From IMG/VR virus record IMGVR_UViG_3300042356_000309, positions 1 to 64,000 of that record: a DNA stretch of 64,000 nt. One strand, written 5' to 3'. Position numbers and translations under genes: made by a program. Position 1 is the stretch's first letter. Each line of letters opens with the position of its first letter. The stretch comes from a virus. The notes beneath the pieces are model-generated. The model had not been told where the DNA came from. It did not search any database and saw only the letters and a list, made by a program, of their open reading frames with translations. Below, one piece after another: positions 1 through 5,485 of this stretch.

Positions 1-17
1 GGCTTCAAACTTTTCAT
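1..17 (-). CDS. Start of a small basic protein gene, cut by the window edge
   Basis: The minus strand reads ATG AAA AGT TTG AAG from base 17, identical to the first codons of the 37-residue basic protein at 60762-60875. Only five codons lie in the window. The homology and the -7 box at 22-29 suggest that a second leftward operon like the one ending at 60875 lies to the left of this window. The rest of the gene cannot be seen. Confidence 0.4.
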
Positions 18-179
18 ATAGCAAAGTTAAAAAATTAGTCGCATATTCTGGGGTGGGGGGTAATATATACAATTTCACGTGAACATACGATAAAGGAAAC
101 GAGTTCAAAATGAGCATGGGGGTATCCATTTCTATAGATTTCTCTGAACTTTTCAGCTTTTTGCCTAGCAGGTAGGCAT
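1..179. repeat. Copy A of a 179-bp conserved control-region block
   Basis: This stretch matches 60859-61037 with only three mismatches that I can find by eye. That is much closer than the neighbouring early genes, which differ at many positions between the two copies. It includes a G-rich run (GGGGTGGGGGG at about 50-60) and, on the minus strand, a TAACTTTG -7-type box at 22-29 followed by an ATG at 17. The role is unknown. Its position between a leftward and a rightward operon suggests a promoter, origin or packaging element. Confidence 0.85.
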
Positions 180-470
180 ACCCTTACATATATACATACA
201 TACATCGCACACATTCATGGTGACCTTGATGCATGGCACACATACATACACGCATACATTTATCCCATGTGTAAATGTACCCATGCAGATAGGTATACAT
301 ACATATATACATAACAATATATCTACCGTGGTATATACTACACATACATATATACATATAGATATACTTACCTAGGTATATACTACATCTGTATACATCT
401 ACGCACGCACGCACGCACATACGCATACGCACACGCACGCATACACGCATACGTACATACATTCAATACG
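180..470. repeat. Alternating purine-pyrimidine tract, copy A
   Basis: About 290 bp of mostly alternating purine-pyrimidine DNA made of CATA, CACG, GTAT and CGCA steps, for example repeated ACGC units at 401-418. The equivalent place in the second copy (61038-61311) is a similar tract with a different sequence, while both flanks are conserved. Composition rather than exact sequence seems to be kept. Such tracts can adopt left-handed or flexible DNA; a function here is inference. Open frames through it are low complexity and are not called as genes. Confidence 0.75.
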
Positions 471-662
471 TGATTTATTGTCACGTGTCGGCAAAGGTTT
501 ATTTTTTTAGCGCATACTTTCAGACAGGAAATCACAACTATCACCCGACCAACAGACCAAAATATCTTGAGTAACACATTTAGCGTAAATTTTTTTTCAT
601 TTTTTTCTCGCTGATTATCAACGAGTTACGAATTATTTTCACTTGTGTTGTTACTTGTCGTG

Positions 663-691
663 TTACTTTTTGTTTCCTTTTACATTATATC
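663..691 (+). promoter_or_regulatory. Early promoter-like box A1 (TTACTT-N17-TATATC)
   Basis: TTACTT and TATATC are separated by 17 bp. The same TTACTTTTT-N12-(A/G)TTATA arrangement occurs at 765-793, 61494-61522, 61745-61773 and on the minus strand at 57461-57489, always with the same spacing. It resembles a sigma-70 -35/-10 pair, unlike the TAnnTTTG promoters found in the late block. Confidence 0.6.
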
Positions 692-764
692 TTCAGAACA
701 TCAAACGAGATGTGGCTGAGACGGCAAGAGGGGAGGGGTTGAAAAAAAAATTTTAGGTAGTGTG

Positions 765-793
765 TTACTTTTTCAAAGCATCTGCATTATACT
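765..793 (+). promoter_or_regulatory. Early promoter-like box A2 (TTACTT-N17-TATACT)
   Basis: Second member of the tandem pair, with exact 17-bp spacing. It lies just upstream of the boxA at 806-816, so the RNA start would fall close to the boxA. It corresponds to 61745-61773 in the second copy. Confidence 0.65.
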
Positions 794-805
794 AGAAACA
801 ACACA

Positions 806-816
806 GTTCTTTGACA
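806..816 (+). promoter_or_regulatory. boxA-like antitermination site, copy A
   Basis: GTTCTTTGACA matches the boxA family used by NusB-S10 (for example CTCTTTAACA in E. coli rRNA leaders) and the form I recall from Bacteroidota 16S leaders. It sits about 15-25 bp after the promoter at 765-793 and is identical, with its flank AAACAACACA, in the second copy at 61786-61796. No rRNA follows; the early phage leader does. Confidence 0.65.
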
Positions 817-996
817 TCTTGTAACATGCGTTTCCTTAGGTAAAGTTCCAAGGGACAAACAAAGCTCCCCGATGTGACATCGGTACAAGCTAAGATTAAA
901 TGGTAAACTTTCACGCATGGGTTTACATCCAACAAACCAAATTAAAGGACATCCGATAGGGGCACGGGGCTGAGAAGTTCTGCAAGCCAATGCCCC
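817..996 (+). other. Structured, non-coding early leader RNA, copy A
   Basis: No convincing gene lies here. Hairpins visible by eye are GTTC-CAAG-GGAC (about 850), CCGATG-TGA-CATCGG (about 878-892), GTAAAC/GTTTAC (about 903-925) and a long-range GGGGCA/TGCCCC pair (about 958-996) that closes just before the ribozyme. CTTAG near 836 can pair with CTAAG near 892. The second copy has a different leader sequence here, so only the flanking boxA and ribozyme are conserved. Confidence 0.45.
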
Positions 997-1045
997 ATGT
1001 CATGTGGTGTGTGCCACATCTGATGAGTCCAAAAGGACGAAACAT
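997..1045 (+). ncRNA. Hammerhead ribozyme, copy A
   Basis: All core elements are present in order: GUC cleavage triplet (999-1001); stem I AUGUGG/CCACAU (1002-1007 with 1014-1019, loop UGUGUG); CUGAUGA (1020-1026); stem II GUCC-AAAA-GGAC (1027-1038); GAAA (1039-1042); stem III AUGU/ACAU (997-1000 with 1042-1045). Stems I and II are closed and stem III is open, so the topology is type III with a short 4-bp stem III. Cleavage would follow C1001. A second copy at 62226-62274 keeps the core and shows compensatory changes in stems II and III. It lies 27 bases upstream of the first early gene. Confidence 0.9.
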
Positions 1046-1071
1046 TATTAACCAAACAAAAACCAATCACC

Positions 1072-1176
1072 ATGAGTAAAGTAATCAAGATTGAAGGTCA
1101 ATTCGAAATTATCGGATTCTTCGTAAACGATGTATTAGTTAGAACTACTAAGCGAAGAGTAACTAATTGGAAGTAA
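1072..1176 (+). CDS. 34-residue early protein, conserved in both copies
   Basis: First gene after the ribozyme. The ATG follows the recurrent leader 'TTAACCAAACAAAA...CACC' with no Shine-Dalgarno. The protein is small and basic and ends in RRVTNWK. The homologue at 62671-62775 is identical at 31 of 34 residues, and most base differences are silent, which supports real coding despite the size. In the second copy the gene lies third instead of first, so the cassette has been reshuffled. Function unknown. Confidence 0.8.
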   Translation: MSKVIKIEGQFEIIGFFVNDVLVRTTKRRVTNWK

Positions 1177-1319
1177 ACGTATAAGTAAATGGGTGCGCAA
1201 ACGTTAGGTATTGCAATATAACTATTGAACACATACAAAAATTAATTAACCAAACAAACGTGAATTATCTATCAAGGCGAGACGGCACGTTATTCATTAA
1301 CCAAATAAAAACAATCACC

Positions 1320-1442
1320 ATGAGAGCAATCGAGAGAATTTTAGACGTAGTTTATTTAGCTATATTAACTACATCTGTAGTGTTAACAATCGTAATGTTA
1401 GCAACGGGACATGCGCATTCGTTCTACACAGGACAAGGGTAA
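1320..1442 (+). CDS. 40-residue single-span membrane protein
   Basis: A short polar N-terminus (MRAIERILD) is followed by one hydrophobic segment at about residues 10-29 and a small polar tail. The start is the ATG after CAATCACC; an upstream GTG in frame lacks the leader motif. The homologue at 62303-62425 is the first gene of the second copy, with 21 of 40 residues identical. Probably an inner-membrane early peptide; role unknown. Confidence 0.75.
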   Translation: MRAIERILDVVYLAILTTSVVLTIVMLATGHAHSFYTGQG

Positions 1443-1469
1443 TTATTAACGAATTAAAAACTAGAAATC

Positions 1470-1694
1470 ATGAACGGACAAATTCACACAAGCGTAGGAT
1501 TCTCAAAGGTAGAAGGTAACGCAAGAAAGCTAACAATCGTAGAGCAGTTGACAAGAGTAGTCAACATGAACATAGACGAAATCGATCACCCTATTCACGG
1601 GAGAATCAATGTAGAAAAGGATGTTGCTAGTTATCTATTGAGATACGAAGAGGAGCATTTGTATAGATTTAAGTTATCAATGTTTAATAAATAG
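1470..1694 (+). CDS. Hypothetical early protein, 74 residues
   Basis: The ATG is preceded by the recurrent leader AACTAGAAATC. The protein is charged, soluble-looking and has no recognised domain. It ends with a short basic helix (LYRFKLSMFNK). It lies six bases before the next gene in the early run. No homologue was found in the second copy within the window. Confidence 0.7.
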   Translation: MNGQIHTSVGFSKVEGNARKLTIVEQLTRVVNMNIDEIDHPIHGRINVEKDVASYLLRYEEEHLYRFKLSMFNK

Positions 1695-1699
1695 AAATC

Positions 1700-1891
1700 A
1701 TGTCGACAATAGTAGCAAACAGCGTATCAGCTAAGAATAAAGTTGATGCGCTAAAGAGTTATGGATACGAACAAATATACTTCAAGGGAAGCAATCCATA
1801 CGTAGTTGAATGGGGCATATATGTGTACCACATCTTCGCATTAAGAATAAAGAAAGGAGAGTATTTAATATTTAAAGAAAGGAAGATATGA
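1700..1891 (+). CDS. Hypothetical early protein, 63 residues
   Basis: Mixed beta-type sequence with alternating hydrophobic residues (YVVEWGIYVYHIFALRI) and a basic C-terminus. Its TGA overlaps the ATG of the next gene by 4 bp, which suggests translational coupling. In the second copy the equivalent position (63593-63784) holds a 63-residue protein of similar size without clear sequence similarity. Function unknown. Confidence 0.65.
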   Translation: MSTIVANSVSAKNKVDALKSYGYEQIYFKGSNPYVVEWGIYVYHIFALRIKKGEYLIFKERKI

Positions 1892-2028
1892 ACAAGAGAA
1901 TGTTTCTGATATCCATCGGCATGATTGCCATGGGTATCGTCTGTTCGGCACAAGGTATCGAAGAGTCAGGTATAATGTACGTACTTGGTGCATTATTTAT
2001 GTTGAAATCTAAAGCTTATAAGTTATGA
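1888..2028 (+). CDS. 46-residue small membrane protein, conserved in both copies
   Basis: Two hydrophobic stretches, about residues 5-20 (FLISIGMIAMGIVCSAQ) and 28-40 (IMYVLGALFML), joined by a short acidic linker. This suggests a hairpin membrane protein. The homologue at 63781-63930 keeps the layout and most residues. It overlaps the genes on both sides by 4 bp (ATGA), showing tight coupling. Function unknown. Confidence 0.75.
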   Translation: MNKRMFLISIGMIAMGIVCSAQGIEESGIMYVLGALFMLKSKAYKL

Positions 2029-2099
2029 GTAATCACCAAAGATTAATCCTAATAGGATTGGGAAGGACAATGAGAAATTATATTAACCGTTTTAATTAA
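2025..2099 (+). CDS. 24-residue basic peptide, conserved in both copies
   Basis: A very short reading frame coupled by ATGA to the previous gene. The partial homologue at 63927-64000 is identical at 22 of 24 residues (…LILIGLGRTMRNYINRFN) while the DNA differs at many third positions, so it is clearly under protein-level selection. It looks like a hydrophobic-basic amphipathic peptide. Function unknown. Confidence 0.75.
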   Translation: MSNHQRLILIGLGRTMRNYINRFN

Positions 2100-2105
2100 A
2101 TCACC

Positions 2106-2291
2106 ATGAGAACAGAAGAAATCAAAAAAGAAATCGACATCATCATCTCTGAGATGCAGAAATGTTTTGATGTTATGTGGTCAAACGATTTAGAGGAATC
2201 TCACCAAGTAATCGTCACTGAAGACACAGATGAAGTTAAGTATAACGGATGGCTTGAACGTATGTTTGAATTACAAACCAAATTAAAATAA
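2106..2291 (+). CDS. Hypothetical acidic early protein, 61 residues
   Basis: Starts MRTEEIKKEI after the leader AATCACC. It is mostly helical and acidic, with no known domain. Its first residues resemble those of 2453-2638 (MRTEQIL), so the two may be distant paralogues or share a selected start region. Confidence 0.65.
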   Translation: MRTEEIKKEIDIIISEMQKCFDVMWSNDLEESHQVIVTEDTDEVKYNGWLERMFELQTKLK

Positions 2292-2297
2292 ATCACC

Positions 2298-2456
2298 ATG
2301 AATGTAGAAATTAAAATAAGTCTAGCGAATGGATTCGACATAGACCATGCTATTCAAAGCATAACAGATGCGCTATATTACAGCGGAAACGTTACTCAGT
2401 ACGAGTACGATTTGATAGACCATATATTAACCGAAATTAAAAACCAAATGCCATGA
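2298..2456 (+). CDS. Hypothetical early protein, 52 residues
   Basis: Begins at the ATG after AATCACC. The acidic sequence has a helical pattern (IDHAIQSITDALYYSG) and ends in EIKNQMP. It overlaps the next start by 4 bp. No recognised family. Confidence 0.65.
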   Translation: MNVEIKISLANGFDIDHAIQSITDALYYSGNVTQYEYDLIDHILTEIKNQMP

Positions 2457-2638
2457 GAACAGAACAAATTTTAGAACTAGCGAGCGAGTTAGCACACGAC
2501 AGAACGTTATACGAATCGGGAGACATTTGTCTATGTGAAGACGACATGTATGACGGAGAAAATTATACCGAAGAAATACAAGACCGTTTCAACGAATGGT
2601 ATGACTATTACTTAACTAAAATAGAAAACGTATTATGA
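2453..2638 (+). CDS. Hypothetical acidic early protein, 61 residues
   Basis: Strongly acidic, with two cysteines close together (ICLC) and many D/E/Y residues. It is coupled by ATGA overlaps to both neighbours. Small acidic early phage proteins often act as DNA mimics or host-enzyme inhibitors, but nothing in this sequence proves such a role. Confidence 0.65.
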   Translation: MRTEQILELASELAHDRTLYESGDICLCEDDMYDGENYTEEIQDRFNEWYDYYLTKIENVL

Positions 2639-2793
2639 GAACAATAGTTTTAAATAGTCACCTAACCATTAGCGGATACACTATAACGGGTGAGTACGAT
2701 GTGATAGGTACATTCTTCCACAAGGAAACGAATGAGTACATGTACGTGTTACAAGATAGGAATGATTTGAGTATATATGTAATAACTGAATAA
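2635..2793 (+). CDS. Hypothetical early protein, 52 residues
   Basis: Beta-rich pattern (SGYTITGEYDVIGTFF…EYMYVLQDRNDLSIYVI) consistent with a small beta-barrel or SH3-like fold. Coupled by a 4-bp overlap to the previous gene. Function unknown. Confidence 0.65.
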   Translation: MRTIVLNSHLTISGYTITGEYDVIGTFFHKETNEYMYVLQDRNDLSIYVITE

Positions 2794-2804
2794 AATTAAA
2801 CGAC

Positions 2805-3176
2805 ATGAAAAATTTATTAGACTTCTGCGATGCTGTTTTGGAAAATGGCGGAGCAACATTCAACCTAGTACTGGGCGCAAATCCTACAACTGGATACGCA
2901 GTAAGCATGCAAGGATACGAGGACACGATTGATTTGTTTGGCAACAAGGTAACACAGACTATGCTAGTCAATTCGTTTGTACGCAAGTATGTAAGCGAGC
3001 ACGGATTTGAGTTGTCGCTAGTTGACTACAACTTGGGCGGATGGATACACGACAAGAAGTTATACCTAGACATAAGCATAGTATTCGACAATGAGACGTA
3101 TGCGAGGGAGTATGCTAAGGATAACAATCAGCTAGCTTATTTTGATTTAACTAACGGAAAGGAGATAATCGTATGA
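2805..3176 (+). CDS. Hypothetical early protein, 123 residues
   Basis: The largest product of the first early run. Starts MKNLLDFCDAVLENGG after AAACGAC. It mixes alpha and beta elements, with a central GYAVSMQGYED stretch and an acidic C-terminal half. I do not recognise a domain. Its end overlaps the following small membrane gene by 4 bp. Confidence 0.7.
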   Translation: MKNLLDFCDAVLENGGATFNLVLGANPTTGYAVSMQGYEDTIDLFGNKVTQTMLVNSFVRKYVSEHGFELSLVDYNLGGWIHDKKLYLDISIVFDNETYAREYAKDNNQLAYFDLTNGKEIIV

Positions 3177-3265
3177 CAATAGTTCTTAAAATATTTTTTG
3201 TATGTTTCGTATCTTTGTTTATAATTGAGAAGTTCATTAGATTTATAGAAAGACACGGATATTAA
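3173..3265 (+). CDS. 30-residue single-span membrane peptide
   Basis: Almost entirely one hydrophobic helix (residues 2-19, rich in F, V, L and I) followed by a basic tail (KFIRFIERHGY). It is coupled to the preceding gene by an ATGA overlap. Function unknown. Confidence 0.6.
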   Translation: MTIVLKIFFVCFVSLFIIEKFIRFIERHGY

Positions 3266-3276
3266 AACTAATTATT

Positions 3277-3480
3277 ATGTACCAAGCAGTAATAATACCT
3301 TACGGAGTACCCGAAGAGTGGGTACTAAATGTTTTGTTCGGGAACACAGACGAGGAGCGATTAATGGAGATAGCATCTCAGCTCCTCGAACTTGGTGTTA
3401 GGTCGTTCACTATAACGCACTACTCACCAATCAGAGATACAGGTGTAATGATAGCAATTGAAGACATCTGTCTGAACTGA
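3277..3480 (+). CDS. Hypothetical early protein, 67 residues
   Basis: Last gene before the 310-bp control region. Preceded by AACTAATT with no Shine-Dalgarno. It has an alternating hydrophobic start (MYQAVIIPYGV), an acidic middle and a beta-like C-terminus. No recognised family. Confidence 0.7.
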   Translation: MYQAVIIPYGVPEEWVLNVLFGNTDEERLMEIASQLLELGVRSFTITHYSPIRDTGVMIAIEDICLN

Positions 3481-3790
3481 TTCTGTGCTTCACACTCATC
3501 TTCTGTGTCAAGATTCACTATTTTGTGACGCAAAATGACGGAAAAATGACGCAATTTTTTGGGCTTAAATCCTTTATTATCAATACTTTATCTCTTTTTA
3601 GTGCTGAGATGTTACTATACTCAGAAAAAAAATAAAAAAATATATATAGAGAGAAGTAAAGAAGTATTATCTTAGCCGAAAAAAAATATTTATTTTTTGA
3701 CGCTCGTGTCGTCACAGCGTCACTAAACGTAGTTAACTAATTAATAATCAACAAGATAGGTGCTGTCACTTATCGTCATACTTTAAACAT
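3481..3790 (+). promoter_or_regulatory. Control region with TGACG repeats and A+T core; candidate origin or operator
   Basis: No gene lies here. TGACG occurs at 3526, 3536, 3547 and 3698 on the plus strand, and CGTCA (the same element inverted) at 3710, 3718 and 3774. The two groups flank a strongly A+T-rich core (about 3625-3697) with ATATATA and poly-A runs. Iterons beside an A+T-rich unwinding region are typical of replication origins, but regulator operators would look the same. The segment 3596-3760 also shares a three-part architecture with the late promoter region at 60521-60674. Confidence 0.55.
3596..3760 (+). promoter_or_regulatory. Middle-operon promoter region sharing elements with the late promoter
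   Basis: A 24-bp element at 3596-3619 (beginning TTTTAGTG, ending GATGTTACTATA) matches 60674-60651 on the minus strand at 22 of 24 bases. It is followed at similar distances by TGTCGTCA (3707; minus 60565) and by TAACTAA plus TAATAATCAA (3734; minus 60539). The first gene downstream is at 3791. Inference: the same regulator or modified polymerase drives both operons. Confidence 0.65.
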
Positions 3791-4021
3791 ATGTCAACAC
3801 CAATGAGAGAACTGATGCTACATATAGATATGTGGCTCGATGCAGGATTAAGTCTTGAGTCGTTCAAGACACACTACATGCAGGTATACTACGAGAAGGA
3901 ACGGGCCACCATTATAGGTGCTCACTACGATGCGAGTATGGAGGCAGGGTTTGAACACAGCGCAGAGGACTGGGCGAACGAGTACTTCGAGATTAAGTTT
4001 GGAGACTTAAAAAATAAATAA
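3791..4021 (+). CDS. Hypothetical protein, first gene of the middle operon (76 residues)
   Basis: Helical and acidic, beginning MSTPMRELMLHIDMWLD. No known domain. It starts right after the control region at 3481-3790, so it should be the first gene translated from the middle promoter. It is followed three bases later by the VEWL-type gene. Confidence 0.75.
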   Translation: MSTPMRELMLHIDMWLDAGLSLESFKTHYMQVYYEKERATIIGAHYDASMEAGFEHSAEDWANEYFEIKFGDLKNK

Positions 4022-4023
4022 AT

Positions 4024-4182
4024 ATGGAATTAACACCTGTTGAGTGGTTAGAAGAATTAATTGGTAAGAAGCATATGGATACTTTTTTAAGTAACTCAAT
4101 TGATAAAGCCAAGGAAAAAGAAAAAGAATATTTAGAAAAACTTAAAGATTTCGACACATGGAAAGAATGGAAAAACAGTTGA
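4024..4182 (+). CDS. VEWL-motif small protein 1 (52 residues)
   Basis: The N-terminus LTPVEWLEELI matches the start of the next gene (LTAVEWLVEEL). This 'VEWL' motif recurs in small proteins of Bacteroidota phages. The remainder is a charged helix rich in K and E. It overlaps the following start by 16 bp. The two genes are probably a tandem duplication. Function unknown. Confidence 0.7.
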   Translation: MELTPVEWLEELIGKKHMDTFLSNSIDKAKEKEKEYLEKLKDFDTWKEWKNS

Positions 4183-4385
4183 CAGCCGTAGAATGGTTGG
4201 TTGAAGAATTACAAATATGTGCAACTAAACAAGAAATGGATATTATTGACCAAGCCAAAGCAATGGAGAAGGAGCAGATAATTGAAAGTTATTGTGTAGG
4301 GTGTGCAGAGATAATAAAAGATAATAGTATATTCCCAAGAGAAACAAGTGAAAAATACTACAACGAAACCTTTAAATCAGAATAA
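4167..4385 (+). CDS. VEWL-motif small protein 2 (72 residues)
   Basis: Paralogue of the preceding protein at its N-terminus (MEKQLTAVEWLVEEL), followed by a longer helical region with three cysteines, two of them in YCVGCAE. I prefer the ATG at 4167 because it gives the usual MEKQLTAVEW start; an in-frame ATG at 4158 would add three residues. Function unknown. Confidence 0.7.
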   Translation: MEKQLTAVEWLVEELQICATKQEMDIIDQAKAMEKEQIIESYCVGCAEIIKDNSIFPRETSEKYYNETFKSE

Positions 4386-4386
4386 G

Positions 4387-4530
4387 ATGACAGACGAAGA
4401 ATTTTGTGAATTATATAGTTCATACTACGGAGAAAAGGTAGATAAAGTAGGTCAAGTTGTACAAGAAGTACTAACTGGTGAAGAACTAAAAGAAATAATA
4501 GAATTTTTTATTAAACAATCTAAAACATAA
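4387..4530 (+). CDS. Hypothetical protein, 47 residues
   Basis: Starts at the ATG after CAGAATAAG, one base past the previous stop. It is acidic and helical (MTDEEFCELYSSYYGEKV). A longer frame starts upstream at 4348 but overlaps the previous gene and lacks a leader. No recognised family. Confidence 0.6.
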   Translation: MTDEEFCELYSSYYGEKVDKVGQVVQEVLTGEELKEIIEFFIKQSKT

Positions 4531-4534
4531 TAAT

Positions 4535-4759
4535 ATGGCAAAGATAAGACTAGAGTACGACTCCAACGAAGATAGAGAAGAGATGGAGTCAGCGATCAAC
4601 GGATGGAAATGGAAGATGGTTGTATGGGACTTAGACCAACACTTGAGGTCTGAGCTGAAGTACAACGATAAAATAACTGGAGACGTGTATCTGTCACTAG
4701 AAAAGCTAAGAGACAAGCTACACGAATTTAAGAATGAACACGGACTAATACTAGACTGA
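4535..4759 (+). CDS. Hypothetical protein, 74 residues
   Basis: Contains NGWKWKMVVWDLDQHLRSEL, a tract I associate with short conserved proteins of Bacteroidota phages. It is followed by a charged helix (SLEKLRDKLHEFKNEH). Function not known to me. It lies in a close-packed run, four bases after the previous stop. Confidence 0.75.
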   Translation: MAKIRLEYDSNEDREEMESAINGWKWKMVVWDLDQHLRSELKYNDKITGDVYLSLEKLRDKLHEFKNEHGLILD

Positions 4760-4760
4760 T

Positions 4761-4844
4761 ATGAAGAATGAAGGAGATTTTATGTGGCTCGTGGTACTAG
4801 TTATCGGAGCAGCCATGATGTTGTTTGTAGCCTATATGCCATGA
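4761..4844 (+). CDS. 27-residue single-span membrane peptide
   Basis: A short polar start (MKNEGDF) then one continuous hydrophobic helix (residues 8-26). It is coupled to the next gene by an ATGA overlap at 4841-4844. Membrane location is clear from the sequence; function is unknown. Confidence 0.6.
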   Translation: MKNEGDFMWLVVLVIGAAMMLFVAYMP

Positions 4845-5086
4845 CAGAGAAGGAGATAAAGATGCTGGGATTCGAGAAGAATTACGTATCAAAAGAAGAG
4901 AGTGGAAGTAACGCCTACCACTACTACACGCTTGACATTGCGAATGGGTTGTCGTTCATATCAAGTTCAAGCGATGAGGGAGACAAATGGAGCATTAGGT
5001 TCTTCAACACTGAGCCAGAGATAGTTATAAATGATTTTGCTAACGCTCAAAAACTAATCAATGAAATTTGTAGATATAAAACTTGA
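4841..5086 (+). CDS. Hypothetical protein, 81 residues
   Basis: Begins MTEKEIKMLGFEKNYV at the ATG that overlaps the previous stop; a longer in-frame start at 4784 would run through the membrane-peptide gene. The alternating pattern (YHYYTLDIANGLSFIS) suggests a small beta-sheet. No known domain. Confidence 0.65.
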   Translation: MTEKEIKMLGFEKNYVSKEESGSNAYHYYTLDIANGLSFISSSSDEGDKWSIRFFNTEPEIVINDFANAQKLINEICRYKT

Positions 5087-5327
5087 GGAGTTCAGACCTA
5101 TAATGATGGTCTATATAGGGACTGATTTAATAATGCTACGTGACTGGGTAAACGATGAGACTGAGTACATACCAAACGTTAGTGGAGACATGCTCAATGA
5201 CACTGCCTTGTACATGAATACAATAGGTATAACTGTCAATGGTTACTCATCGTTGAACAGGGAGAATATGTTAATTTATACTAAAAACTTTGATATTAGT
5301 ATAAAGAATAATACATTTGAGAAATAG
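5061..5327 (+). CDS. Hypothetical protein, 88 residues
   Basis: Overlaps the previous gene by 26 bp in another frame. It has a mixed alpha/beta pattern and ends in a lysine/asparagine-rich tail. It is the last gene before the tRNA-like element and terminator. Function unknown. Confidence 0.65.
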   Translation: MKFVDIKLEEFRPIMMVYIGTDLIMLRDWVNDETEYIPNVSGDMLNDTALYMNTIGITVNGYSSLNRENMLIYTKNFDISIKNNTFEK

Positions 5328-5332
5328 TAAAT

Positions 5333-5447
5333 AGTCAGATGGCGTAATGAGGCATGGTAGCCGAGTCCAGAAGTCCGTTGATGCCAGACACTTGTGGTGG
5401 TCATGGAGACGTATGGTTGCTTTAGGGTTCGAGTCCCCATCTGACTA
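5333..5447 (+). tRNA. tRNA-like element, non-canonical centre
   Basis: The outer ends form a perfect stem: AGTCAGA (5333-5339) pairs with TCTGACT (5440-5446), and the pairing extends as TAGTCAGATGG/CCATCTGACTA. A T-arm is evident at 5423-5439 (TAGGG-TTCGAGT-CCCCA, one A-C mismatch). The middle (about 83 nt) does not fold into a normal D and anticodon arm. A GGC/GCC pair at 5341/5360 and a seven-pair stem with one mismatch at 5367/5391 are possible. No anticodon can be assigned and no CCA is encoded. It may be a decayed or split tRNA, a tRNA mimic, or an attachment-site relic. Confidence 0.5.
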
Positions 5448-5485
5448 CACATGTTTCGTGGTGGTTACATGTTTGGTTAAGTAAG

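Noticed and set aside
1-179. Terminal redundancy of a single circular or permuted genome
   Set aside because: The repeat is not exact, and beyond the first 179 bp the copies diverge and differ in gene order, so simple terminal redundancy does not explain it.
184-462. Minus-strand open frame rich in Met, Cys, Tyr and Arg
   Set aside because: It is a by-product of the CATA/CACG repeat tract; the sequence is not conserved in the second copy and the protein is low complexity.
806-816. Start of an rRNA operon (because of the boxA)
   Set aside because: No rRNA-like sequence follows; phage small genes do.
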